Source: an uncultured Hungatella sp. | GTDB taxonomy: Bacteria > Bacillota > Clostridia > Lachnospirales > Lachnospiraceae | NCBI GenBank assembly: GCA_947089145.1 | Contig: CAMUJH010000006.1 | Location: 40,684 to 104,683, forward strand | DNA length: 64,000 bases | Direction: 5' to 3' | In this document: piece after piece, positions 53,925-61,191 of the stretch | How positions within the stretch are numbered: position 1 is the stretch's first letter | How the letters are laid out: the number at the start of each line of letters is the position of its first letter | Notes under the pieces: model-generated | Told to the model about the DNA's origin: nothing | The model's input: the letters and a program-made list of their open reading frames with translations, nothing else | Databases searched by the model: none | Position numbers and translations under genes: made by a program

Positions 53925-54074
53925 ACATCAGCCAGCCTAATCCGAAAATGGCGCAGTTTATTATGAGCCAGTACGGCGGACCTGACGGAGAGATGGGGGC
54001 ATCCATGCGGTACCTTTCCCAGCGCTATTCCATGCCTTATGACGTGGGGAAAGCTGTGCTGACGGATATCGGTA
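53888..54074 (+). pseudogene. cotJC: cotJC, 5' part (gene interrupted by an intervening element)
   Basis: The ATG at 53888 follows AAAGGAGG. Sixty-two codons match the N-terminus of CotJC, a manganese-catalase-like coat protein (MWNYEKRLQYPVNIS, GGPDGEMGASMRYLSQRY, VGKAVLTDIG). At 54071-54074 (GGTA) homology stops and unrelated DNA begins; the frame ends in it. The 3' part resumes at 60513 with GGTACGGAAGAACTT. Joining at GGTA gives VLTDIGTEELAHLE, the normal CotJC sequence, in one 618-base frame (205 residues plus stop). It is therefore an interrupted, not decayed, gene: no internal stop or frameshift was seen in either half. Confidence 0.92.
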
Positions 54075-55740
54075 GTGAAGCCTCAGAAATGGGGTTTTCT
54101 GAGGCTACCGGCGGACGCTTCTCCGCAAGCGTTTCTAAAGCCCCGCATGCCGTAAAGCTCCACTTGTACGGCAGCATTTTCAAATAAACATCTATATGAT
54201 TTTTATCTTCCACTACCATCTTGTCGAGAATCTGAGCGTAGTATTCATCCTCGTATTGGATGCCGTTTATCAGCTCATCAATAGCGTTCTTTATATCTGA
54301 CATCAGTTCCTGCTGTTTTATGATCATCGTCTGCTGTTGTTTTTTGACCCCCATGGCGGACTTTAACTTTTCAATATCCTCATCATACTTGGCTCTTAGA
54401 GCAGTAAACTCACTTTTGTCTATGCCGCCGCTTATGTAGAGGTCTATAAGACCTGTCCGCCTTTTCCTGGCTTCCCCGATTTTCACTGATAAGGCACTTG
54501 TGCTTGTTCCTGTTAAGTCTGTCTGCATGACTGCTTCTATCGTCCTGACGAGATTATCGGCAACCTTCCGGCGATTGATTTTCAGTTCCCTGCAGACAAG
54601 ATACAATAAATAAACCGCATCCTCATTGCGGATGCTTTCGCCAGAGCATCCCACTCGGTTGCCCGCCTTGTCGATGTGGGGCCTGCCGTGGCTTGCCGCT
54701 TCGTAACAACGCCACGCCTTGTATCTGCTGCCGTCTTTGCGGGTCTTATATCGGGCCACATAGCTTGCCTTGCATCTGCCGCATTTGATTTTCCCAGAAA
54801 ACGGATATCGGTTACTGTGTTTTGACTTGCCTTCCTGCGAAAGAGATTTTGCATCCAAAATACGGTTTGCCTTATCGAAAAGCTCACGGGAGATAATCGG
54901 CTCATGGTGGTCTTTAATAATGACAAACTCCTCCTGTCCCCGATTATATTTCTTCTCGTGAGACAGAAAGTCTGGCGTATAGGTTTTCTTCTGTACTAAA
55001 TCGCCGCAATATTTTTCATTGCGGATAACTCGAAGAATGACCGTATTCTGCCATTCCTTGACACGACAAGGCAAAATGCCTTCCTCCCGAAGCTCACGGG
55101 CGATAACATGAGTGCCTTTCCCCTCATCCACAAACTTGCGGAAAATAAGGCGGACGATTTTTGCCCCCTCTTCATTGATAGTCATTTTCCCGTCTTTTAC
55201 ATCGTAGCCGAGCATACTGCGTCCGAACACAACGCCTTGCTCCATCTGGCGTTTCTGCCCCCACTTGACACGCTCGGAAGTCTTGCGGCTTTCCTCCTGT
55301 GCAATAGAGGACATAATGGCAAGGCGAAGCTCTGCATCGCCGTCCAAGGTGTTGATGTTGTCGTTTAGAAAGATAACACCGACACCGTGCTTTTTAAGGT
55401 CACGGGTATAGAATATGCTATCAAGGGTATTTCTCGCAAAACGGGAAATCTCCTTTGTAATAATCAGATCAAAGTCTCCGTTTTTTGCACACTCGATCAT
55501 GCGGTTAAATTCTTTCCGCTTTTTGGTGTTCGTTCCAGAGATGCCCTCATCGGCAAATACCGCATAAAGCTCCCAAGCGGGATTACGCCCGATATACTGG
55601 CGGAAATACCGTTGTTGGCTTTCAAAAGAATTGGCTTGGTCTTCACTGTCCGTGGAAACACGGCAGTAGGCGGCAACCTTCTTTTTCGTTTTCTGCATTT
55701 TTCTCTCTTGATTTAAGAATTCATATGGCAATGCTGGCAT
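54037..55740 (-). CDS. Large serine recombinase (excisase/integrase of the cotJC element)
   Basis: A 567-residue recombinase. The resolvase domain starts VAAYCRVSTDSEDQ with the catalytic Ser, and includes TKEISRFARNTLDSI. The recombinase domain and zinc ribbon follow (IKCGRCKASY ... Cys in WRCYEAA and VGCSGE), then a coiled-coil segment. ATG at 55740 has GGGGAGG upstream; the frame is open to 55821. The frame runs through the left attachment site (54071-54074) and stops at 54037 in antisense cotJC, so its last dozen residues depend on the integration state. It is the enzyme expected to remove the element and repair cotJC. Confidence 0.92.
   Translation of the reverse strand: MPALPYEFLNQERKMQKTKKKVAAYCRVSTDSEDQANSFESQQRYFRQYIGRNPAWELYAVFADEGISGTNTKKRKEFNRMIECAKNGDFDLIITKEISRFARNTLDSIFYTRDLKKHGVGVIFLNDNINTLDGDAELRLAIMSSIAQEESRKTSERVKWGQKRQMEQGVVFGRSMLGYDVKDGKMTINEEGAKIVRLIFRKFVDEGKGTHVIARELREEGILPCRVKEWQNTVILRVIRNEKYCGDLVQKKTYTPDFLSHEKKYNRGQEEFVIIKDHHEPIISRELFDKANRILDAKSLSQEGKSKHSNRYPFSGKIKCGRCKASYVARYKTRKDGSRYKAWRCYEAASHGRPHIDKAGNRVGCSGESIRNEDAVYLLYLVCRELKINRRKVADNLVRTIEAVMQTDLTGTSTSALSVKIGEARKRRTGLIDLYISGGIDKSEFTALRAKYDEDIEKLKSAMGVKKQQQTMIIKQQELMSDIKNAIDELINGIQYEDEYYAQILDKMVVEDKNHIDVYLKMLPYKWSFTACGALETLAEKRPPVASENPISEASLPISVSTAFPTS
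54079..54106. repeat. Inverted repeat at element left end
   Basis: AGCCTCAGAAA (54079-54089) with TTTCTGAGGCT (54096-54106), five bases inside the GGTA core. Half of it supplies one arm of the predicted attP. Lies within the recombinase C-terminal codons. Confidence 0.7.
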
Positions 55741-55771
55741 CGAACCTCCCCTTTCCCACAATGGCCTGCCA

Positions 55772-55803
55772 TAGTTTATGAGTGCCTGCATGTCGGATGT
55801 GCA
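55772..55803 (-). promoter_or_regulatory. Possible mother-cell promoter of serine recombinase
   Basis: Minus-strand CACA, 17 bases, then CATAAACTA (55780-55772), 32 bases before the ATG. The -10 matches sigma-K CATANNNTA and shares the octamer CATAAACT with the cotJA promoter region. Confidence 0.4.
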
Positions 55804-55845
55804 AATGGTTAAATTACACATTTCTATATGTAAAGAGCCAAGCGG

Positions 55846-56046
55846 TCAGGCTTGGCTGCGTTTTTTCTGACTGTATTGTTTTTCTATTTCCTCGATACAG
55901 CGGCTGTATTGCAAATGGGTCAAAAGCTCCCGTTTTTCTAAAGAAGCAAGTATTGACTTTTGAAGATGCAGATAAAACGCTGTGTATTCCTGTTCGGTAA
56001 TTTGCGGCGCAGGCTCTCCGACATATACAAACTCACGACATTTCAA
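55846..56046 (-). CDS. Small protein upstream of recombinase
   Basis: A 66-residue protein, TTG start with GAGGTGG upstream, reading MKCREFVYVGEPAP then a helical segment QEYTAFYLHLQKSILASLEKRELL and a Lys-rich end. Small helical (SHOCT-like) ORFs are common beside clostridial large serine recombinases and may be accessory or directionality factors. I do not see a firm family match. Confidence 0.55.
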   Translation of the reverse strand: MKCREFVYVGEPAPQITEQEYTAFYLHLQKSILASLEKRELLTHLQYSRCIEEIEKQYSQKKRSQA

Positions 56047-56299
56047 CCATCAACACCACCTCGCTATAATATATTCATAGGGGGGTTGTACATATGGCAG
56101 AGAGGCTAGTCCTTTTTGCAATGCCGTAAAATTCCAGCAAAAATATATCTGCAGCCCTCATAGCACTGAAAGTGTTTCTATGTTCTTTCTCGTTTCCTCC
56201 CCAGTCCCTATCACATAGAAAAACGCCCACCATATCAAGTGAGCGCTGCCCTACCTATATTTGATTCAGATACAAAATGCGGAAAGGGGTCAATGTCAT
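56047..56299. other. Non-coding element sequence
   Basis: No ORF with a ribosome site. A GTCAATGTCATTTAG motif near 56291 resembles the sequence next to the palindromic element near 28981. Confidence 0.4.
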
Positions 56300-56760
56300 T
56301 TAGTTAAACGAATTCTGCTTCTGCCTGATGGCATAGTCTGGCTTGTAGGTTTCCATATAGACCTTTAAGCTTTTGGCTCTGGTGTTGTCTGATTTGACCT
56401 CAGTCGGAATAAGCCTGCCCTCACGCTGAATGACAAAATCAATTTCAGCCCTACGCTCGGACTCCCAATAGTAGGTGCTATATCCGCTTATCACAAGCTG
56501 CACGCTCTAGTACAGCCTTGCCGCCCTCTCCCATCGCAAGCATAAATTCCTCCATATCCATTGGGTACAGGGTTTTCATATCCGCCTTGCCGACGGGGGA
56601 AAGGAGAATCTCGCCCTGTTCACCGCCACACCGATGTGGTAGTCGGGTGCGTCCAAACTCCAGAATAGGTTTTTCCCACCTGCCATGCTCCCTGTAAAAT
56701 AAGAGGCTTGCGGTATTCCTTTTCTTTCCACGCTTCTAAGAAACTCATATTTTTTCACCC
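56300..56760 (-). pseudogene. Broken AAA ATPase of the DUF4143 type
   Basis: Three frames together recall a P-loop/DUF4143 ATPase: YRKPLILQGAWQVGKTY (Walker A) near 56700, LYPMDMEEFMLAMGE near 56540-56570, and the C-terminal YYWESERRAEIDFVIQ with IPTEVKSDNTRAKSL (56300-56500). Frame changes and a large internal deletion separate them. The intact family member has about 400 residues. Confidence 0.75.
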
Positions 56761-57090
56761 CTCAATGCAGCTACTGCATATTTATTTATGCAATGTGGAG
56801 TGATGTATCCTCGTAATTCAAGTTCGTTTTCGTATATTGCTATAAAATCCAAAGCAGTAATTCGGTCAATAGATAATCGGATTGGTATCCGTTTCATACA
56901 ATTTAATGCCTATATGAGGTTTATCTAAGGTCAGTTTACAAGGAACTACACGCAGGCCGTGAAACGGGCTGACGCCCGGCCTTGACCGTTCCCCAATGTC
57001 CCGCTGGATGGGTGGACAAGGCGGCCAACCCCTAAAAGTGCTTGGCCGCATTTATTAATTCTTGGGGCCGTACTTTTCTCAAAATCTAAA
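56761..57090. other. Element sequence without intact gene
   Basis: One minus-strand frame (56866-57051) exists but has no ribosome site and a Pro/Arg-rich, unlikely protein. No supported gene. Confidence 0.4.
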
Positions 57091-57122
57091 TGGGCGGGAA
57101 AGCCATTTTAGGGCTTTCCCGC
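57091..57122. terminator. Hairpin terminator downstream of anti-sigma gene
   Basis: GGCGGGAAAGCC with GGCTTTCCCGCC, 7-base loop; the minus-strand side is followed by ATTTAGATTTTG. Confidence 0.6.
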
Positions 57123-57215
57123 CTTGATTACCCATTAGCAAAGACAGGCGATCCAGTCAACGGCGGCGCTGAAAGCGCCGTTCGTCTTGACCGTTGACTA
57201 GCTCGGCTGGCTTTG

Positions 57216-58010
57216 CTACTCGCCAGCGTTTTGCTGCTCCGTTCTTCTGTTTCTCCATCCCCGTCCATGCCCACCACCATATCCATGATGTCCATTTTGC
57301 CGGTTATCATATAACGAAGAATTATTTTCACTGTCGGTTGAAAGGTGGCCAATTAAATCCCGGATTTCCCGCATTGTCATTTCCTGCACCGCTTCAGGAG
57401 TGATATTGGGGTCAAGCAGTTGTAATTCCAGAAAGGCTCTGTATTTTCCGTAGGATAGGCCTATTCTGTGTGCGTCAGCTACTTCTTCCGAGGACGCATA
57501 AAAGCAATAGGTATTGCGCCGTTCCTCCGCACATGCCTCAACACCGGAAAGAATTTTGGCGGATTGCTGCCCATCCGCCCCCGTCACGGTAATCGTCATA
57601 ACTTCGTTATTAGATAACAGCGCCGTTATAGTATCATTGTTCAACACCTGTTCAACAGCATCTGCGTAATTCATATATTTTATATTCAAAGAATCGGCCA
57701 GTTTCTGTCCGTCCACGTTAAAATCATTTAAATCAATCACCTGGTCAAACCTATTGATGCTCATTTCAATGGAAGGGTTTATGTCGATGGTGATTTCTGC
57801 TGTGGGAGTGAAGTAAAGCCAATGTCCTCCGAACAGCATAAATAGAAAACAAATACATACTGTAGCATACAGAGGGTACCTATGAGGTTTTACTGTTGTC
57901 GTTGTATATCCCTGTGTTCTCTGTGCAAGAAATGCTATAGTCTGGTTCTTTAATTCTTCCTTGGCCCGTATAGGCTTAAAGAGTTTCTTAAATATATCAT
58001 TCATATTCAT
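57216..58010 (-). CDS. Membrane anti-sigma factor, RsgI-like
   Basis: About 264 residues. A cytoplasmic N-terminus (about 50 residues, sigma-binding in this type) is followed by one membrane helix (YATVCICFLFMLFGGHWLYF) and an external domain that begins TAEITIDINPSIEMSINRFDQVI, the RsgI/anti-sigma family hallmark. A His/Gly/Arg-rich tail ends it. ATG at 58010 has GGGGGG upstream and overlaps the sigma gene end by 14 bases. It should hold the sigma factor until a signal outside the cell releases it. Confidence 0.85.
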   Translation of the reverse strand: MNMNDIFKKLFKPIRAKEELKNQTIAFLAQRTQGYTTTTVKPHRYPLYATVCICFLFMLFGGHWLYFTPTAEITIDINPSIEMSINRFDQVIDLNDFNVDGQKLADSLNIKYMNYADAVEQVLNNDTITALLSNNEVMTITVTGADGQQSAKILSGVEACAEERRNTYCFYASSEEVADAHRIGLSYGKYRAFLELQLLDPNITPEAVQEMTMREIRDLIGHLSTDSENNSSLYDNRQNGHHGYGGGHGRGWRNRRTEQQNAGE

Positions 58011-58482
58011 AAGCACCCCCCAGCTTTTCCTTTAACATTTGTTTGGAACGAGTCAGGAGCGTATAAATCGTATTCACATTTTTCCCTAAAATACGGCTAA
58101 TCTGTGGGGCGGTATAATCTTCAAAATAGTGCAAATATACCACGTCCCGATATTTTTGAGGAAGTGAAAATACGGCTTCCCAAACATCCCTGTAATCAGG
58201 GGGTAATTCCGCCGATTGTTCCATAACATTATCCAATGAAACGGTATGGCTGCGAAAAAAACTTTTCAGCAAATCCTTACAAGCGTTGATAGTAACCCGG
58301 ATAAACCATGCCTTTTCATGCTCATCATTTTCAAAAGAAACGGAACTAAGGACATACTTCAAAAACACGGTTTGAAATATGTCCTCAGTATCAGCGTCAT
58401 TCTTCAAATGTACCATGCAGAGCCGCTGAACAGTATCGGAATACCGCTCAATGGCTCTGATTGTTTCCTGTTCGCTCCGCAT
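57997..58482 (-). CDS. RNA polymerase sigma factor (ECF type)
   Basis: A 161-residue sigma-70-family factor. Region 2 has HLKNDADTEDIFQTVFLKYV and KAWFIRVTINACKDLL. Region 4 has LPQKYRDVVYLHYFEDYTAPQISRILGKNVNTIYTLLTRSKQML. It is co-transcribed with its anti-sigma factor (overlap) and with the calcium-repeat secreted protein upstream. The module is complete and undamaged, in contrast to the broken genes around it in the element. Confidence 0.9.
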   Translation of the reverse strand: MRSEQETIRAIERYSDTVQRLCMVHLKNDADTEDIFQTVFLKYVLSSVSFENDEHEKAWFIRVTINACKDLLKSFFRSHTVSLDNVMEQSAELPPDYRDVWEAVFSLPQKYRDVVYLHYFEDYTAPQISRILGKNVNTIYTLLTRSKQMLKEKLGGAYEYE

Positions 58483-58493
58483 AATGTTTTCTC

Positions 58494-58931
58494 TTATCTA
58501 CCCCGGCCACCTCGGAAGCCGTTTCCACGTCCGCCCTGGCAGCCGCAGCCATATCCGCTTCCCTGGCCGGTTTCATAATTATCACAGATACCATCTCCGT
58601 TCGCATCCACAAAATTTCTGCCGCTGCCGGTTCCAGCCATACCGCACCAGTGATAACTGCCGCAATTATCGCAGATGCCATCTCCGTCTTCATCTACAAA
58701 AGCCGTTCCATCCCCAGTCAGGCAGTTTCCGTAATTTGTACCGCACATATCGCAGATACCATCCCCATCTGCGTCCGTATAAATACACATGCTGCTGGCA
58801 TTATCACAAACGCCATCGCCGTCCGTATCCACAAAATTACGTCCACGCCCAGGACCCGCTGCAAATGCGGTTGTTGCACACATTGATAAACCAAGAACCA
58901 GACCCAAGGCGCTTAAAAGTGTTTTTCTCAT
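58494..58931 (-). CDS. Secreted protein with DxDGDGxCD calcium-binding repeats
   Basis: A 145-residue secreted protein. The signal peptide ends AFAAG. Four to five repeats of the form FVDxDGDGxCDN (also YTDADGDGICDMCG) follow, with pairs of Cys, then a Gly/Arg-rich tail. The Asp pattern resembles EF-hand or thrombospondin type 3 calcium sites. ATG at 58931 has GGAGG upstream. It is first in a transcript with the ECF sigma and anti-sigma genes, so it is a plausible target or sensor partner of that system. Confidence 0.85.
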   Translation of the reverse strand: MRKTLLSALGLVLGLSMCATTAFAAGPGRGRNFVDTDGDGVCDNASSMCIYTDADGDGICDMCGTNYGNCLTGDGTAFVDEDGDGICDNCGSYHWCGMAGTGSGRNFVDANGDGICDNYETGQGSGYGCGCQGGRGNGFRGGRGR

Positions 58932-59142
58932 GCTATTTTCCTCCACATTATATTTGGTAGCCATTTCGGGCTTCACACCTAATACGATTGTCAAAAGAGA
59001 ATCCATTCAAAAATTACAAAAATTTTTATCTTCGCCGCTTCCCTCTCTGCGTTGTATGCGATTTCAGAAAATCCGATTTAGAACCAATCCGTATCAACCA
59101 CTGTTTTTCTTCCTCTGTCAGCCGGTTGTAAGGGAGAGGATT

Positions 59143-59427
59143 TTACTTGCAGTAGATTAAGAGCCATTGTTCCAGTCCGCTCCCCTTAAAGCTGGCGACT
59201 TCCTCTAAATCCAGCTTCATTTCAGACAGCCCCAACAAATAATCGGCGGTCACACCGTAAAATTTTGCCAGCTTGATAAGGGCAGAGTGGCTGATGTCCT
59301 TAAAATTGTCTGCTTCATAGCTGCCCAGCGCAGATTTGGAGAGGTTTGTCTGCTCCGCAAGCTGTTCCAGCGTCAGGCCACGCTCCACACACAGGTCTTT
59401 CAAGCGTTCTTGTATTGTCAATGCCAT
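59143..59427 (-). CDS. XRE-family DNA-binding regulator
   Basis: A 94-residue protein. HTH_3 domain: LKDLCVERGLTLEQLAEQTNLSKSALGSYE, then the usual ISHSALIKLAKFYGVTADYLLGL. The C-terminal 25 residues are unlike the common tail, so it may be shortened. Regulators of this kind usually control element genes; here its targets are unknown. Confidence 0.85.
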   Translation of the reverse strand: MALTIQERLKDLCVERGLTLEQLAEQTNLSKSALGSYEADNFKDISHSALIKLAKFYGVTADYLLGLSEMKLDLEEVASFKGSGLEQWLLIYCK

Positions 59428-59739
59428 ACCGCTGACCCCTTTTCGATTTGGTGTTTCTCATTATATCACAAATCCGAGAGCGTGGAAATATCAGGTTTCC
59501 CGGGCTAATTTCCTACCTTATGGATATACGGCACAGGCAGTCAAAAAATTATACAATTGAGATAGTTCATCGATGGACAAGCCCTTTGAAAACCGAATGA
59601 CCGTCTAAAAAGAAATACCCCGGCTGGGGAAGTGCGCCATGACCCTGCTTCTGGACAACACCGTGACCAGAGCAGGCGAGCGCACCAACGCCGGAACACG
59701 CCGCAGAAATGGGGCAGGAAGCCTTTTCGGGGGAGATCG
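59428..59739. other. Element sequence with degraded frames
   Basis: A plus-strand ATGGACAAGCCC frame near 59573 begins like a gene but stops after 11 codons. It may be the lost front of the VLP-type gene that follows. Confidence 0.4.
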
Positions 59740-59945
59740 GCAGCAAGTGGTTCCGCTGGGCGGTCTTGCCGCTGGACAGGACGCTGGAAGCGGAGATTTA
59801 CCCTGACAGTGCTTTGAAACGCTGTGCAGGGGTATGTTCGTCCCAAAATCCAACCGGGATAAATACTGCCTGGACTGCGCCGCCAGAGTTCACAGGCGGC
59901 AGAAAACAGAAAGTGCACGGAAAAGGAGGTCTGCTGTGACCAGTT
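59740..59945 (+). pseudogene. Cysteine-rich VLP-domain gene remnant
   Basis: Frame one gives SKWFRWAVLPLDRTLEAEIY and LKRCAG; a frame change then gives FVPKSNRDKYCLDCAARVHRRQK to the TGA/TAG. Together they match the small cysteine-rich VLP proteins common on clostridial conjugative elements. The frameshift marks it as broken. Confidence 0.65.
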
Positions 59946-59974
59946 AGGCGGGAAAACGCCTTGATTTGCAAGGC

Positions 59975-60320
59975 TCCACAAGCCCCAAACCGCATTTCGC
60001 CCACTCCAATATCCACATTAAAGGGAACTCGGACATTTTTTATCTTTCCGATAATCTGTGTGCTGATGCCGTGATACTTCCTTTTCGGTGAAATTTCCTC
60101 AAACCCTTTCGCACTCATCTCAATATAATCATTGCCTGCAGGCGTAGCAAGGACTTTTAGGATAAGAGTTTTTACCTCATCCAACGAATTGGGAACGTGC
60201 GAAGCAGAGAATCCACATCAATCGTTGCCCGGCTTTCTAAATTGGTGAGCGTATAGATAAACAGTCCGCCCTTGAGAATAAGCGTATCCTCATATCCAGA
60301 CTTTGAGAGCTTCCGCAAAA
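59975..60320 (-). pseudogene. AbiEii/AbiGii-type nucleotidyltransferase toxin remnant
   Basis: Frame one gives LRKLSKSGYEDTLILKGGLF and LTNLESRATIDVDSLLRTF, the nucleotidyltransferase start (LKGG, R-x-T-x-D-x-D). A second frame, beginning at the ATG at 60184, gives DEVKTLILKVLATPAGND and IGKIKNVRVPFNVDIGVGE. A stop codon separates them and the C-terminal half is absent. An intact AbiEi antitoxin was not found. Confidence 0.65.
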
Positions 60321-60512
60321 CACCGCTAGAGGTTTATCCGTCTCGGAGTGCCGCCAAGCTCGATGAAATAAGGCCTTCTGCCTCCTCTCCTATATCTTTC
60401 CTCATCCCGCTTTCCAATTCTTTCATAGCTGACAAAGCTATGTACAGATAAACCAAATGTACTGGGCTTGTCCGCATAGAGCTTGATTTGGAACATTTCT
60501 GAGCACAATGCA

Positions 60513-60947
60513 GGTACGGAAGAACTTGCCCATCTTGAGATCGTGGCTGCCATTGTTCACCAACTGACCAGAAACCTTACCCCGGAACAGATCGAGGCAT
60601 CAGGCTTTGGCCCCTATTATATTGATCATACTACCGGAATCTGGCCTCAGGCGGCAGGAGGCGTTCCTTTTAACGCCTGTGAATTCCAGTCAAAAGGCGA
60701 TCCCATTACAGACCTTTTTGAGGATCTCGCTGCGGAACAGAAAGCCCGATCCACTTACGACAATATTCTCCGCATGGTGAAAGATCCGGAAGTCTGCGAT
60801 CCCATCCGTTTCCTCCGTGAGCGGGAGATCGTTCATTTCCAGAGATTCGGCGAAGCGCTCCGGGATGTTCAGGATCATCTGGACAGCCGCAATTTCTACG
60901 CATTCAATCCGGCTTTTGACAAGCCGCAGAACAGCAGCTGTTCCTAA
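60513..60947 (+). pseudogene. cotJC: cotJC, 3' part
   Basis: From GGTA at 60513 the frame reads GTEELAHLEIVAAIVHQLTR and continues with DLAAEQKARSTYDNILRM and FLREREIVHFQRFGEALRD, the manganese-catalase-like half that holds conserved Glu/His ligands, to the TAA ending at 60947. It has no start codon or ribosome site of its own, so it should be silent until joined to the 5' part at 53888-54074. Confidence 0.92.
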
Positions 60948-60961
60948 ACGTACCACCTATG

Positions 60962-61000
60962 GGCCCGGCTGGGGACGCACCACCACACATGAAGGTCTGG
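60962..61000 (+). repeat. Dispersed ~45-bp repeat, copy 3
   Basis: Pattern CCCGGCTGGGGACGCACC, CCACACAT, GGTCTGGC, aligned with 49102-49146. Directly downstream of cotJC. Confidence 0.6.
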
Positions 61001-61020
61001 CGGGGGTTTTTCCCCCCGCC
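60999..61020 (+). terminator. Hairpin downstream of cotJC
   Basis: GGCGGGGG with CCCCCGCC around a T-rich loop; no T run follows, so terminator function is uncertain. Confidence 0.45.
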
Positions 61021-61191
61021 TCTGCCTGGCTGCGCCCAAAAGCACTCCATATCAGTATCACACGACTGTCCCCCCAGATATTTTGGACATTTTATCCAAA
61101 AATTCTCTCTTGCCTCCACAAGACAGTTGACATTTTCTAACTATTTTGTTACGATATCCTTAACATTTAATAAAGACAAGGGGGATAAATT

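Larger units (their letters stand above)
54071..60512. mobile_element. 6,442-bp skin-type intervening element in cotJC
   Basis: Bounded by GGTA on both sides (54071-54074 and 60513-60516). Joining the element ends gives CATTTCTGAG, 20 bases containing GGTA, then CTCAGAAATG: perfect 10-bp inverted arms centred within the GG of the core, as expected for an attP of a large serine recombinase. Contents: serine recombinase at the left end transcribed inward-to-left, a small partner gene, a broken DUF4143 ATPase, anti-sigma/sigma/calcium-repeat genes, an XRE regulator, and remnants of a cysteine-rich VLP gene and an AbiEii gene. No phage structural genes. Known analogues are skin in sigK and elements in spsM, gerE and spoVFB. 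Confidence 0.9.

Noticed and set aside
59541-59981. A 146-residue minus-strand frame
   Set aside because: It is the antisense of the broken VLP-type gene, which has recognisable protein sequence on the plus strand.
54188-60320. Active prophage inside cotJC
   Set aside because: No capsid, tail, terminase or lysis genes; content is a recombinase, a sigma module and broken genes.
60326-60553. A minus-strand frame crossing the right attachment site
   Set aside because: It joins antisense cotJC to element sequence, has no ribosome site and resembles no family.
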